Below, one piece after another: positions 1 through 6,887 of a DNA stretch of 48,373 bases. Within the stretch, counting starts at the first letter, position 1. The number at the start of each line of letters is the position of its first letter. The notes under the pieces were generated by a model, which saw only the letters and a program-made list of their open reading frames with translations, had not been told where the DNA came from and did no database searches. Made by a program: the position numbers and the translations under genes. The stretch is from contig NZ_AZDW01000050.1 in assembly GCF_001434115.1 (NCBI RefSeq), positions 1 through 48,373 on the forward strand. Reading direction: 5' to 3'. This DNA is from Levilactobacillus zymae DSM 19395 (GTDB taxonomy: Bacteria; Bacillota; Bacilli; Lactobacillales; Lactobacillaceae).

Positions 1-54
1 CACGCCGATAGTAGTTGGGGGATCGCCCCCTGCGAGGATAGGACGTTGCCACGC
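1..54 (+). rRNA. rrf: 5S ribosomal RNA, 3' end (partial)
   Basis: The first bases match the conserved 3' part of Firmicute 5S rRNA: the helix IV/loop E region (GCCGATAGTAGTTGGGGG), then GATCGCCCCCTGCGAG and the closing GTTGCCACGC. The 5' half lies outside the window, so an rRNA operon ends here. No tRNA follows; the terminator comes 8 bases later. Confidence 0.85.
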
Positions 55-61
55 AATGTCA

Positions 62-87
62 GGAACCCAACTCGGGTTCCTTTTTTT
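62..87 (+). terminator. Intrinsic terminator of the rRNA operon
   Basis: A 7-bp stem GGAACCC/GGGTTCC with a short loop is followed directly by seven T. Its position just after the 5S end fits the end of an rRNA operon. Confidence 0.85.
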
Positions 88-221
88 GTATAATGGTTAA
101 AAATCTAACTAACGGCGGTGATGCCCCGTTTAAGTGCCGATAATCTGCGGCAGAATGCCCCTTGACGACATTTTCTGAAACCGGATACCTGGTCATTTAA
201 ACGTCATAATTTTAATTTTCA

Positions 222-249
222 GCTGGATGAAGTGCGTCGTTTTTCCAGC
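222..249 (+). repeat. Inverted repeat upstream of the symporter gene
   Basis: GCTGGA (222-227) and TCCAGC (244-249) can pair across a 16-base loop in the 5' region of the symporter gene. It has no T-run, so it is not a terminator. It could be a leader hairpin or an operator; nothing else in 88-300 is recognisable. Confidence 0.3.
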
Positions 250-320
250 CTTGTGCTATCATTATGAGGTGAGAAGAATTCTGAAAAAACGATTAGACTA
301 TGAGAGAATGGGTGAAGATA

Positions 321-1607
321 ATGAAAAGATACCGGAGTTACCGGCTTAGTTTAGGCTGGCAAATTTTAATTGGGTTAGTCTTAGGGATTGTGTTAGGGGT
401 CATTTTCTACCAAAACAAAATGGCCATCACCGCCATGCAAAACATTGGGAACATGTTCATTGGCCTGATTCAAATGATCGTGCTGCCAATCGTGGTGTCC
501 TGTTTAACCGTCGGGATCGCCAACATGGGCGATATCAAACAATTAGGCCGGGTCGGTGGTAAGACCCTGATCTACTTTGAAATCATGACCACGATTGCGA
601 TTGCCTTAGGGCTGTTAGTCGGTAATATTTTCCATCCTGGGTCGTTTATCGACATTCATCAATTACATAGTACGGATATCAGTCAGTACGTCTCTACGGC
701 CAAATCAGCCAAGAATACGGGCATCTGGGCGACCCTGATGGGCATCATCCCAACGAACTTCTTCAAATCCTTATCCGAGGGTGACATGATGCCGGTCATC
801 TTCTTCTCCGTCTTCTTCGGGTTAGGGACGGCGGCCATCGGCAAGCAGGGGAAAATCATCATCGACTTCCTTGATGCCGTGTCGCAAGTGATGTTCCGGG
901 TCACCAACTGGGTCATGCATACCGCCCCAATCGGGGTCTGTGCCCTGATTGGGGTCACCATTGCGCAAATGGGGATTTCCGCGTTAGCGCCTCTGGGGTA
1001 CTTCATCGTGTTAGCTTACGGGACCATGGCCGTCTTTATCCTGGTCTTCATGGGCTTGGTTGCCCGGATCTTCGGCTTCCGGTTATGGGACCTCTTAACG
1101 GTGATTAAAGACGAAGCCATCCTGGCCTTCTCCACGGCCAGTTCCGAAGCCACGTTACCACGGCTGATCGATAAGATGGACAAATTCGGGGTCAGCCAAG
1201 GGATCGTCTCCTTCGTGATTCCGACCGGGTACACCTTTAACCTGGATGGGTCGGCGATCTATCAATCCTTGGCCGCCTTATTCCTTGCCCAGGCCTACCA
1301 CATCAACTTGAGCCTTGGCCAACAAATTACGTTACTGGTGGTCCTGATGATTACCAGTAAGGGGATGGCCGGGGTTCCCGGGGCGTCCTTCGTGGTCTTG
1401 CTGGCGACGGTTTCCACGATTGGGGTACCAATGAGTGGGCTGACCTTTATCGCCGGAATCGACCGGTTAGTCGACATGGGCCGGACCGCGGTCAACGTGG
1501 TCGGGAACTCCCTGGCAACGGTAGTTATCGGGAAATCCGAACACGAATTTAGCGAAGAGAAGAGTCAAGCCTACCTCGACAATATGCGGGCCGGCAAACG
1601 CGCTTAA
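321..1607 (+). CDS. Dicarboxylate/amino acid:cation symporter (DAACS family)
   Basis: Integral membrane carrier that takes up glutamate/aspartate or C4-dicarboxylates with H+ or Na+ (GltP/GltT family). The 428-residue product has the family length and starts with a short basic N-terminus before the first hydrophobic segment. It carries the hallmark serine-rich motif SSEATLP, the substrate/cation motif GYTFNLDGSA (NMDGT region) and the GVPGAS motif of the second re-entrant loop. I chose ATG 321 because GGGTGAAG lies just upstream; an earlier ATG at 300 in the same frame (seven more residues) has no ribosome binding site. The gene is monocistronic: rRNA terminator before it and a two-way terminator after it. 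The sequence does not settle the substrate. Confidence 0.88.
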   Translation: MKRYRSYRLSLGWQILIGLVLGIVLGVIFYQNKMAITAMQNIGNMFIGLIQMIVLPIVVSCLTVGIANMGDIKQLGRVGGKTLIYFEIMTTIAIALGLLVGNIFHPGSFIDIHQLHSTDISQYVSTAKSAKNTGIWATLMGIIPTNFFKSLSEGDMMPVIFFSVFFGLGTAAIGKQGKIIIDFLDAVSQVMFRVTNWVMHTAPIGVCALIGVTIAQMGISALAPLGYFIVLAYGTMAVFILVFMGLVARIFGFRLWDLLTVIKDEAILAFSTASSEATLPRLIDKMDKFGVSQGIVSFVIPTGYTFNLDGSAIYQSLAALFLAQAYHINLSLGQQITLLVVLMITSKGMAGVPGASFVVLLATVSTIGVPMSGLTFIAGIDRLVDMGRTAVNVVGNSLATVVIGKSEHEFSEEKSQAYLDNMRAGKRA

Positions 1608-1623
1608 TCAGCTGAATAGATGA

Positions 1624-1658
1624 AAAAAAGACCTCGTCAGGACGACGAGGTCTTTTTT
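1624..1658. terminator. Bidirectional terminator between symporter and M-box transcript
   Basis: Stem GACCTCGTC (1630-1638)/GACGAGGTC (1644-1652) with an A-run before it and a T-run after it, so it can stop transcription in both directions. It closes the symporter gene on the plus strand and is the first good stop for the minus-strand transcript that begins near 2494. Confidence 0.85.
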
Positions 1659-2255
1659 GACTTCAGTGTGTTTTTCTAAACCCGACCAGCACATCGACGT
1701 GCTTAAGGGACCACTTGCGGGGTGATTCCCATCAGCCCATGGGTAAGGGCCCTTACTCACGCCAATAACCGTTTATGACGGTTTGGTCAGGGATCGACGA
1801 CAGACTTTAAATTACCAAAATAGTAGAAACGGCGTCAGTTACTTAGCGCTCTCCCCCCACAGGGTTCCCCGAGTGGTGAAGCTGCCTATCCAAGCTCGCA
1901 CGTCAATGCGTCATCGCGGGATAGAGCCGGAAAAACAACGTAACTCTAGCTTGCGTTATCGATTAAATGGCTCGACCGGTTAGCCCCCAAACGAGTACGG
2001 GAAGGTCAGATACGAAACGGTTGACTCTAACGCCAACGATATCTGAGTTAACGGCGGACTAACGGGTCGGTTTTAAAATCTAGGGCCGAACTCGCCGCAT
2101 CAAGCTACGGCGTCCGGACCGGGAAAGCTAGCTTTACTGGTTGTTTCTCAAAGCGTCAACCAAGAGGGATGAACCAACGCTATCTTTCCCACCAGAGAGT
2201 GACACGCTCCAGGATCATCTTTCAATGTCGTCATGTTCATCACCTCCATAAATAG
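1659..2255 (-). ncRNA. Putative long structured RNA downstream of an Mg2+ riboswitch
   Basis: This stretch of about 600 bases has no open reading frame longer than about 66 codons on either strand and none resembling a protein. Read on the minus strand it is dense in helices with mismatch-tolerant pairing: 2179-2190 with 2121-2132 (7 bp, one mismatch, 4 bp); a 38-base hairpin at 2083-2120 (about 12 bp); 2037-2045 with 2007-2014; 1969-1973 with 1924-1928 enclosing a 6-bp inner hairpin; 1919-1924 with 1886-1891; a CCAC/GUGG hairpin at 1857-1876; hairpins at 1762-1786 and 1689-1704; and a perfect 14-bp palindrome at 1743-1756. The promoter and M-box lie upstream and the two-way terminator ends it. 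I cannot match it to a named RNA class. A decayed gene is possible, but so many local helices argue for a folded RNA. Confidence 0.5.
2148..2234 (-). CDS. Possible 28-residue peptide after the M-box
   Basis: The M-box expression platform is followed by a textbook GGAGGTGAT and, about 8 bases on, an ATG opening a 28-codon frame: MTTLKDDPGACHSLVGKIAL followed by VHPSWLTL and TGA. It has no signal peptide, no membrane segment and no family I recognise. Its 3' half overlaps one strand of a long helix (2179-2190) of the proposed structured RNA. It may be a small Mg2+-controlled protein, a leader peptide coupling translation to folding of the RNA, or the remnant of a lost transporter gene. The start signal is good; function is unknown. 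Confidence 0.4.
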   Translation of the reverse strand: MTTLKDDPGACHSLVGKIALVHPSWLTL

Positions 2256-2263
2256 TTGAGTTC

Positions 2264-2485
2264 AAATTAAAAGCGCCCGGCCTCATAACTAGCCGCGCGC
2301 ACATCAAATAGCATGTGAACTTAAACCAGCTAGTCGTTGAGTTTTAGCACTATACGGCGTAGTTTGTTCAACAGCTACATTAGATCAGGCCTTATGTTGA
2401 CCTGAACAGCTGACTCATTGGCGTTTCTCGACGTTTCTGAGCAGTAGCATTTTCCGTATAGGAGCCTCACCTAACAGCTTCCAAT
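2264..2485 (-). promoter_or_regulatory. M-box (ykoK leader) magnesium riboswitch with terminator platform
   Basis: The minus strand has the M-box core in order: GTTAGGTGAGGCTCCTATA, then ACGTCGAGAAACGCCAATG, GTCAACATAAGG, CTAATGTAGCT and TATAGTGCTAAAACTCAACG. These are the signature segments of the Mg2+-sensing aptamer (about 2329-2485). After it comes a GC-rich hairpin (2273-2300: GCGC and CGGC paired with GCCG and GCGC) followed by a U-rich run (2264-2272). CUAGC at the 3' edge of the aptamer (2329-2333) can pair with GCUAG inside the terminator (2289-2293), giving an antiterminator. This predicts transcription when Mg2+ is low. The unusual point is that no Mg2+ transporter follows. Confidence 0.9.
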
Positions 2486-2500
2486 TTATCTTACAAAGTT

Positions 2501-2529
2501 AGTCTACCCGAATTTTTCTTAGAGTGCAA
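2501..2529 (-). promoter_or_regulatory. Promoter of the M-box transcript
   Basis: On the minus strand TTGCAC (2524-2529), a 17-base spacer and TAGACT (2501-2506) form a plausible vegetative promoter. Transcription would begin near 2494, a few bases before the M-box aptamer. Confidence 0.65.
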
Positions 2530-2590
2530 GGACAACGCATCTTTCGAAGAAATTCGTAATAACTATGATTATAACGGGACTGAGATACGA

Positions 2591-2628
2591 AAACCGGGAC
2601 GGCCATCACCCGATGAACGTCCCGGTTT
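2591..2628 (-). terminator. Terminator of the 2637-2984 gene
   Basis: An 11-bp stem, AAACCGGGACG (2591-2601) with CGTCCCGGTTT (2618-2628), stands just past the stop codon of the minus-strand gene, with a short T-run on that strand. Confidence 0.7.
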
Positions 2629-2636
2629 GAAGAAGA

Positions 2637-2984
2637 TTAGATCCCTTGTTCGATTTTGGCGTAATTTTGGCGGTACCAGCCTTCCCACGTGTTGTCCTTG
2701 AGCGAGCCGTTAGCGTTGTAGGTCATCTTGACGGTCTTTAAAATGTTCAAGAACAGCGAGCGCTTATCCTTCAAGACACCGGCAATGAGTTCTTCCGGGG
2801 AGAAGTAGCGGTTTTCGAACAGGTATCGGTTGATATCGTTCATGGAATAGTCGACCCGGTATTGGGACAAGATTTCCAAGCTATTTTGCTTAAAATGCGC
2901 AATGTAGAAGTGCGCAAATTCGGCTAAAGCGGTTTGTTGGGCGTTTTCGTCCAAGTCGGTAATTGTTAATTCTGAGTCTGACAA
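2637..2984 (-). CDS. Small cytoplasmic protein of unknown function
   Basis: A 115-residue soluble protein, mostly helical in appearance, acidic at the N-terminus and with an aromatic C-terminus (WEGWYRQNY). I know no family for it. The start is most likely TTG at 2984: AAAGGAGG lies exactly 8 bases upstream (2993-3000), and the first in-frame ATG (3035) is upstream of that site and lacks one. A CATAAT -10 box is seen at 3044-3049. The gene stands alone, followed by its own terminator, divergent from the NAD(P)-binding protein gene. No signal peptide or membrane segment is seen. Confidence 0.7.
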   Translation of the reverse strand: MSDSELTITDLDENAQQTALAEFAHFYIAHFKQNSLEILSQYRVDYSMNDINRYLFENRYFSPEELIAGVLKDKRSLFLNILKTVKMTYNANGSLKDNTWEGWYRQNYAKIEQGI

Positions 2985-3120
2985 ACTCGGGACCTCCTTT
3001 AAGTTATCGCGACAGTGGTTGGCAATCAACCACACCCTTTTCTATTATGGCACTTTTTAGCGACCGGTAAAGACTCGATTCTTGGATTTTGCGGATTGGG
3101 TGGGTCAAATAACCAAGTTG

Positions 3121-3191
3121 CTAGGCGCTAGGGCGGCGTTAAACGCCAATTTTGGCGAATTTCAGCCAGTTGATAGTGGCTAGTGTATAAT
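3121..3191 (+). promoter_or_regulatory. Promoter region with palindromes before the 3227 gene
   Basis: A consensus TATAAT stands at 3186-3191, 36 bases before the start codon. Upstream are two short dyads, GGCGTTAAACGCC and CGCCAATTTTGGCG, which could bind a repressor; both lie near the -35 region. No good -35 hexamer is seen, which fits an activated or regulated promoter. Confidence 0.4.
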
Positions 3192-3226
3192 TAGACCGGA
3201 GAGTAGTGAGAAGGGAGCTTAGCGCA

Positions 3227-3868
3227 ATGCAGGTGTTTGTGGTGGGGGCTAACGGTCAGATTGGACGGTTAGTCATGCAACAACTTATCGCCAGCGGGGA
3301 TACCCCGATTGCTGGTTTACGACCCGGAGAGGAACGGGAGGACTGGGAAGATCAGGGCATCAAAGCCTGTGATTTCGACCTGTTGACCAAACCCGAGGCC
3401 TTGGCCAGCCAGTTATTAGGCGTGGACGCGCTGATTTTTGCGGCGGGGTCGGGCAGTCGGACCAAGGATGACATGACCCTGCTGATTGATCTCGACGGGG
3501 CGGTCAAGACCATGCAGGCCGCCGAAATCGCGGGAGTGTCGCGCTTTTTAATGATCAGCATGCTGTTTGCCGAGGACCGCAACCGCTGGGCCGAACCATT
3601 ACAGGCCCTCTACGCGGCGAAATTCTACGCGGATCACTGGTTGACCCATCAAACGCACTTGGCCTACACCATCGTGGAACCCGGTGCGTTATCCTTCCAC
3701 CCGGCCACCGGATTGGTCAAGAGTGATCCGTTAGCCGTGGGGAGCGTGCCCCGGGGAGATGTCGCGGCCTTTTTGGTGGCGGCGTTGCACGATGACCGGA
3801 CGATTGGCAAGACGTTGCCCCTGTTACAGGGGGATCAAACCATCGCCCAAATTTTCGCCCGGTTGTGA
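3227..3868 (+). CDS. NAD(P)-binding atypical short-chain dehydrogenase (NmrA/YwnB-like)
   Basis: A 213-residue Rossmann-fold protein of the NAD(P)H-binding (PF13460-type) group, which includes nucleotide-sugar-epimerase-like and flavin-reductase-like proteins. The N-terminal nucleotide loop GANGQIG follows strand VFVV; DLL, AAGSGS and a YTIVEPGAL segment occur in the order usual for these enzymes. There is no YxxxK catalytic pair of classical SDRs. ATG 3227 is preferred because AAGGGAG (3211-3217) lies 9 bases upstream; an earlier in-frame GTG at 3206 has no ribosome binding site. It may act as a redox sensor or reductase; the substrate is unknown. Confidence 0.8.
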   Translation: MQVFVVGANGQIGRLVMQQLIASGDTPIAGLRPGEEREDWEDQGIKACDFDLLTKPEALASQLLGVDALIFAAGSGSRTKDDMTLLIDLDGAVKTMQAAEIAGVSRFLMISMLFAEDRNRWAEPLQALYAAKFYADHWLTHQTHLAYTIVEPGALSFHPATGLVKSDPLAVGSVPRGDVAAFLVAALHDDRTIGKTLPLLQGDQTIAQIFARL

Positions 3869-3900
3869 GCGGCAGGTCGGCGCGGACCGGCGGATTTTGA

Positions 3901-3906
3901 TATAAT
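3901..3906 (+). promoter_or_regulatory. -10 box of the 3960 gene
   Basis: TATAAT preceded by TG-like context (TTGATATAAT) lies 54 bases before the start codon. No clear -35 hexamer is visible. Confidence 0.45.
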
Positions 3907-3959
3907 TAACTTATAAAAGAGATAAGCTGACTGCGACACCTTGAAGGAGGCCACCCATC

Positions 3960-4226
3960 ATGACTGACAACTTAGTGTTAGCACCACCAGAAGCCCGTGA
4001 ATTAGCGCACCATTTAGACGAATGGCGGAAGTGGCGGCAAAGTGCCGACGACCTGACCGCCGATCCGAATTGGGACCGGTTCATCGAGAAGAGCCGCGAA
4101 AAGGCGCAGTGGCAAGCGGGACTGGCGACCGAGATCGACCGCTGGGAAAGCCTGCACGCCATTCATTTGGCCTTGGAAGAACAGTTAGGCGGCGTGACTC
4201 ACGCGGGTGGGCACACGCGCCAATAA
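3960..4226 (+). CDS. Small hypothetical protein, 88 residues
   Basis: A strongly charged, probably helical cytoplasmic protein (MTDNLVLAPPEAREL start, many Arg, Glu and Trp residues) ending in a His/Gly-rich tail. GAAGGAGG lies about 10 bases before the ATG, a TATAAT box is upstream and an intrinsic terminator follows, so this is a real single gene. I do not recognise a family. It has no signal peptide or membrane segment. An overlapping frame at 4022-4231 is a shadow. Confidence 0.7.
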   Translation: MTDNLVLAPPEARELAHHLDEWRKWRQSADDLTADPNWDRFIEKSREKAQWQAGLATEIDRWESLHAIHLALEEQLGGVTHAGGHTRQ

Positions 4227-4245
4227 ATTGAATAACGCTTGAATG

Positions 4246-4277
4246 ACGACCGGGGTGGCAGTGACCGGTCGTTTTTT
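4246..4277 (+). terminator. Terminator of the 3960 gene
   Basis: Stem ACGACCGG (4246-4253) with CCGGTCGT (4265-4272), then a run of six T. Confidence 0.85.
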
Positions 4278-4290
4278 GGTTGGCCAACTA

Positions 4291-4318
4291 AAAAAGACGC
4301 CCCGGAGGACGTCTTTTT
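4291..4318 (-). terminator. Terminator of gnd
   Basis: AAAAAGACG (4291-4299) pairs with CGTCTTTTT (4310-4318). Read on the minus strand the stem ends in a T-run just past the gnd stop. Confidence 0.8.
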
Positions 4319-4337
4319 CGAGATTAGAATTAAAGGT

Positions 4338-5780
4338 TTATTGTTCTTCGTACCATGAGTAGTGGAAGTCACCCTTACGGTCCCGACGTTCGTAGGTGTG
4401 TGCCCCGAAGTAGTCCCGTTGTGCTTGCAACAAGTTAGCAGGTAAGACTTCTGCCCGGAAACTGTCGTAGTAGGTGATGGCAGCGGAGAAGCTAGGAACA
4501 GGAATCCCGGCTTGAACGGCCAAAGCAACCACGTCACGAACGGATTGTTGATACTTCTTGGAGATGTCCTTGAAGTAGTCATCAAAGAGTAAGTTGGTCA
4601 ACTTAGGATCCTTGTCGAAGGCGTCGGTGATGTTTTGCAGGAATTGGGCCCGGATAATGCAACCGCCACGCCAGATTTGTGCTAATTCACCAAACTTCAA
4701 GTTCCAATCGTAGGTTTCGGAAGCGACCCGGAGTTGTTCGAACCCTTGGGCGTAACTCATTAACTTACTGAAGAAGAGGGCTTGACGAACCTTTTCGATA
4801 AATTCAGTCTTGTCACCAAAGTCAACGTTACCTTGCTTTTCAGCAGCTGGTAAGACCTTGGATGCCTTGACCCGTTCGTCCTTCATCATGGAGATGTAAC
4901 GGGCGTAAACGGATTCGGTGATAACAGATTGTGGAACTTGGATGTTCAACGCATCTTCGGAACTCCACTTACCAGTCCCCTTGTTGTTCCCACGGTCTAG
5001 GATGGCGTCAACGATTGGTAAGTTCTTGTCGTCGCCTAAGTCATCCTTACGAGTCAAGATGTCAGCGGTGATTTCAACCAAGTAGCTGTCCAATTCACCC
5101 TTGTTCCATTCCTTGAAGATGTCAGCCATCTCGTCAACGGAAATACCGGCAACGTTACGCATGATGTTGTAGCTTTCGTCGATCAGCTCTTCATCACCGT
5201 ATTCGATCCCGTTGTGGACCATCTTAACGTAGTGACCAGCACCGTTAGGGCCGATGTACGTTACACATGGCTTGCCGTCTTGAGGGGCCTTAGCAGAGAT
5301 TTGTTCCAAAATAGGGGCAACCAAATCGTAAGCTTCCTTTTGACCACCAGGCATTAAGGATGGGCCTTGTAAGGCACCCAGTTCACCACCGGATACCCCC
5401 ATGCCGATAAAGTTGATCCCGGACTTGTCGAGTTCAGCGTTACGAGCCATGGTATCGTGGAAGTTCGTGTTCCCACCATCGATTAAGACGTCACCCTTGT
5501 CCAGCAATGGTAAGAGTTCTTGGATAACGGCGTCGGTTGGCTTACCAGCCTTAACCATCAAAAGAATTCGCCGTGGGGTTTCCAGTGACTTCACGAAGTC
5601 AGCCACCGTGTAACTTGGAATTAACTTCTTGTCACTGTGGTCCTTCATGACGTCCTTGGTCCGGAAATCAGAACGGTTGTAGATCCCAACCGTGTAACCG
5701 CGACTTTCAATGTTCAGGGCTAAGTTCTTGCCCATGACCGCCATACCAACAACACCAATGTTTGCTTTTTGATCTGCCAT
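4338..5780 (-). CDS. gnd: 6-phosphogluconate dehydrogenase, decarboxylating
   Basis: Oxidises 6-phosphogluconate to ribulose 5-phosphate and CO2 with NADP+, the second dehydrogenase of the oxidative pentose-phosphate / phosphoketolase entry. The 480 residues match the long form. The N-terminal Rossmann motif [14 protein letters not shown] (10-23) is followed by NRS (35-37), the usual NADP-phosphate site. The substrate motif [19 protein letters not shown] (128-146) and catalytic Lys186 and Glu193 in [16 protein letters not shown] are present, as is a C-terminal His/Arg tail. AAAGGAAGG precedes the ATG. The gene is monocistronic; its partner zwf lies 2.8 kb away on the same strand. A heterofermentative lactic acid bacterium needs this step for all hexose use. 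Confidence 0.97.
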   Translation of the reverse strand: MADQKANIGVVGMAVMGKNLALNIESRGYTVGIYNRSDFRTKDVMKDHSDKKLIPSYTVADFVKSLETPRRILLMVKAGKPTDAVIQELLPLLDKGDVLIDGGNTNFHDTMARNAELDKSGINFIGMGVSGGELGALQGPSLMPGGQKEAYDLVAPILEQISAKAPQDGKPCVTYIGPNGAGHYVKMVHNGIEYGDEELIDESYNIMRNVAGISVDEMADIFKEWNKGELDSYLVEITADILTRKDDLGDDKNLPIVDAILDRGNNKGTGKWSSEDALNIQVPQSVITESVYARYISMMKDERVKASKVLPAAEKQGNVDFGDKTEFIEKVRQALFFSKLMSYAQGFEQLRVASETYDWNLKFGELAQIWRGGCIIRAQFLQNITDAFDKDPKLTNLLFDDYFKDISKKYQQSVRDVVALAVQAGIPVPSFSAAITYYDSFRAEVLPANLLQAQRDYFGAHTYERRDRKGDFHYSWYEEQ

Positions 5781-5829
5781 TAGTAACCTTCCTTTATGTT
5801 TCAGAATTAAATCAGGCCTTACAGGGATA

Positions 5830-5858
5830 AGTGTATCATCTCACAATCTGAAAGTGAA
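5830..5858 (-). promoter_or_regulatory. gnd promoter
   Basis: On the minus strand TTCACT (5853-5858), a 17-base spacer and TACACT (5830-5835) give a plausible promoter 50 bases upstream of the gnd start. Confidence 0.5.
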
Positions 5859-5889
5859 ATATTTTAACTCTATTGTTTGAAAATTGTAA

Positions 5890-6360
5890 CTAATTTTCAT
5901 CCCGTGGTGGGGTGCACCCGTGTTCAAACCGCGTGGGGTCTGCTTGCAGGCGTTCGATGTTGGTGGCCACCCGGGCCAATAATTCTTCGAGCATTAACCG
6001 TTCACCGGCCGAAAAATCGGTTGTGCCCACGGTTAACAAGGTCTGTTCGTAATGCTGGAGCTGAGGGTAAAACGCGTGGGCTTGTTCGGTAGGGACCAGG
6101 CACTTGCGTTTCTTATCGGCCGGGTCGGGTTGACGGATCAGGTAGCCGCCGGTAATCAGCTTACGGACGGTCCGCAGACAGGTCGACGGGTCGACGTGCA
6201 GCTGTGTGGCGAGTTCGGCCTGGGTGATCCCCGGCGAATCCAGAATATGAAGCAGGTAGAGAAACTGGTTGTTTTGGAGGTTTTGTTGACTGAAGAGGTG
6301 ATTACCCATGCTCGATGTGGCGCGCGCAATCAACCCGATACTGCGAAATGAATTTGGCAT
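5890..6360 (-). CDS. MarR family transcriptional regulator
   Basis: A 156-residue winged-helix repressor. Helices around the ISQ/LQNNQFLYLLHILDSPGITQAELATQLHVDPSTCLRTVRKL region form the DNA-binding domain, with recognition helix VDPSTCLRTVRKLI and wing DPADKKRKCLVPT, a typical MarR wing. The start at 6360 has GAGGAG six bases upstream; an in-frame ATG at 6396 is not preceded by a site. It is divergent from the ElaA-like acetyltransferase gene, with a TTGCA-N2-TGCAA dyad between them that may be its operator. MarR proteins of this kind usually repress themselves and the divergent gene and respond to a small molecule; the ligand is unknown. Confidence 0.88.
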   Translation of the reverse strand: MPNSFRSIGLIARATSSMGNHLFSQQNLQNNQFLYLLHILDSPGITQAELATQLHVDPSTCLRTVRKLITGGYLIRQPDPADKKRKCLVPTEQAHAFYPQLQHYEQTLLTVGTTDFSAGERLMLEELLARVATNIERLQADPTRFEHGCTPPRDEN

Positions 6361-6384
6361 GTTAAGCTCCTCAAAAAATAGTAG

Positions 6385-6396
6385 TTGCATTTGCAA
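6385..6396. promoter_or_regulatory. Candidate MarR operator
   Basis: Perfect dyad TTGCA-TT-TGCAA in the spacer between the divergent MarR regulator and acetyltransferase genes, 25 bases upstream of the regulator's start codon. MarR sites commonly take the form TTGC-N-GCAA. Assignment is by position and symmetry only. Confidence 0.45.
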
Positions 6397-6449
6397 TTAA
6401 AAAGTGACATACTTGTCCTCAATCATAACACGAAAGTGACGGGATAAGA

Positions 6450-6887
6450 ATGATAAATTGGCAAGTTAAACCCTTAGAACAACTCACGGCACGCGAATTC
6501 TATGATCTTGCATATGAACGTACACGGACCTTTGTGGTGGCCCAGCAGCGGATCTACCAAGAAATTGACGCCATCGATCTGACAGCCCAGCACATTTTGG
6601 GTTATCAGGACGGCCACTTGGTTGCCTACGCACGGGTCTTTACCGAACAGGGCCACGCCACCTTTGGCCGCGTCCTGACGGTGCCGGAAGTTCGCGGGCA
6701 GGGCGTGGGACGCTTGCTGATGCAACAAATCACCACCGAACTGGCCCAAGATTTTGCGGGTCAGCCGGTGGTGATCGAGGCACAGGTTGATAAACAACAT
6801 TTTTATGAAAAGTTCAATTATGCGGTGGAAGGGCAGCCCTTCTTATTTAACCACACGCCGCACATCAAGATGGTCCGGCAGGCCTAA
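6450..6887 (+). CDS. elaA: GNAT family N-acetyltransferase, ElaA type
   Basis: A 145-residue single-domain acetyl-CoA-dependent acyltransferase. The ElaA pattern is clear: LTAREFYDLAYERTRTFVVAQQ at the N-terminus, DAIDLTAQHILG, LVAYARV, and then the acetyl-CoA loop VRGQGVGRLLM (V-R-G-x-G-V/L-G). ElaA substrates are not well established. The stop codon overlaps that of the convergent dehydrogenase gene by 3 bases (6885-6886 shared), so transcripts run into each other. Divergent from the MarR gene, so it is a likely target of that regulator. Confidence 0.85.
   Translation: MINWQVKPLEQLTAREFYDLAYERTRTFVVAQQRIYQEIDAIDLTAQHILGYQDGHLVAYARVFTEQGHATFGRVLTVPEVRGQGVGRLLMQQITTELAQDFAGQPVVIEAQVDKQHFYEKFNYAVEGQPFLFNHTPHIKMVRQA

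Noticed and set aside
1783-1983. 66-codon plus-strand frame in the gene-free region
   Set aside because: No ribosome binding site, no known fold, and it lies antisense to the helices of the proposed M-box RNA; codon use does not look coding.
1659-2255. Decayed Mg2+ transporter gene after the M-box
   Set aside because: No frame keeps transporter-like hydrophobic stretches, and the region shows many paired segments; kept as the main alternative and not fully excluded.
1659-2255. Assignment to OLE, GOLLD, ROOL, tmRNA or RNase P RNA
   Set aside because: Conserved segments of tmRNA and RNase P RNA are absent, no oapA-like gene or prophage/tRNA context is present, and I cannot align it to OLE, GOLLD or ROOL by eye.
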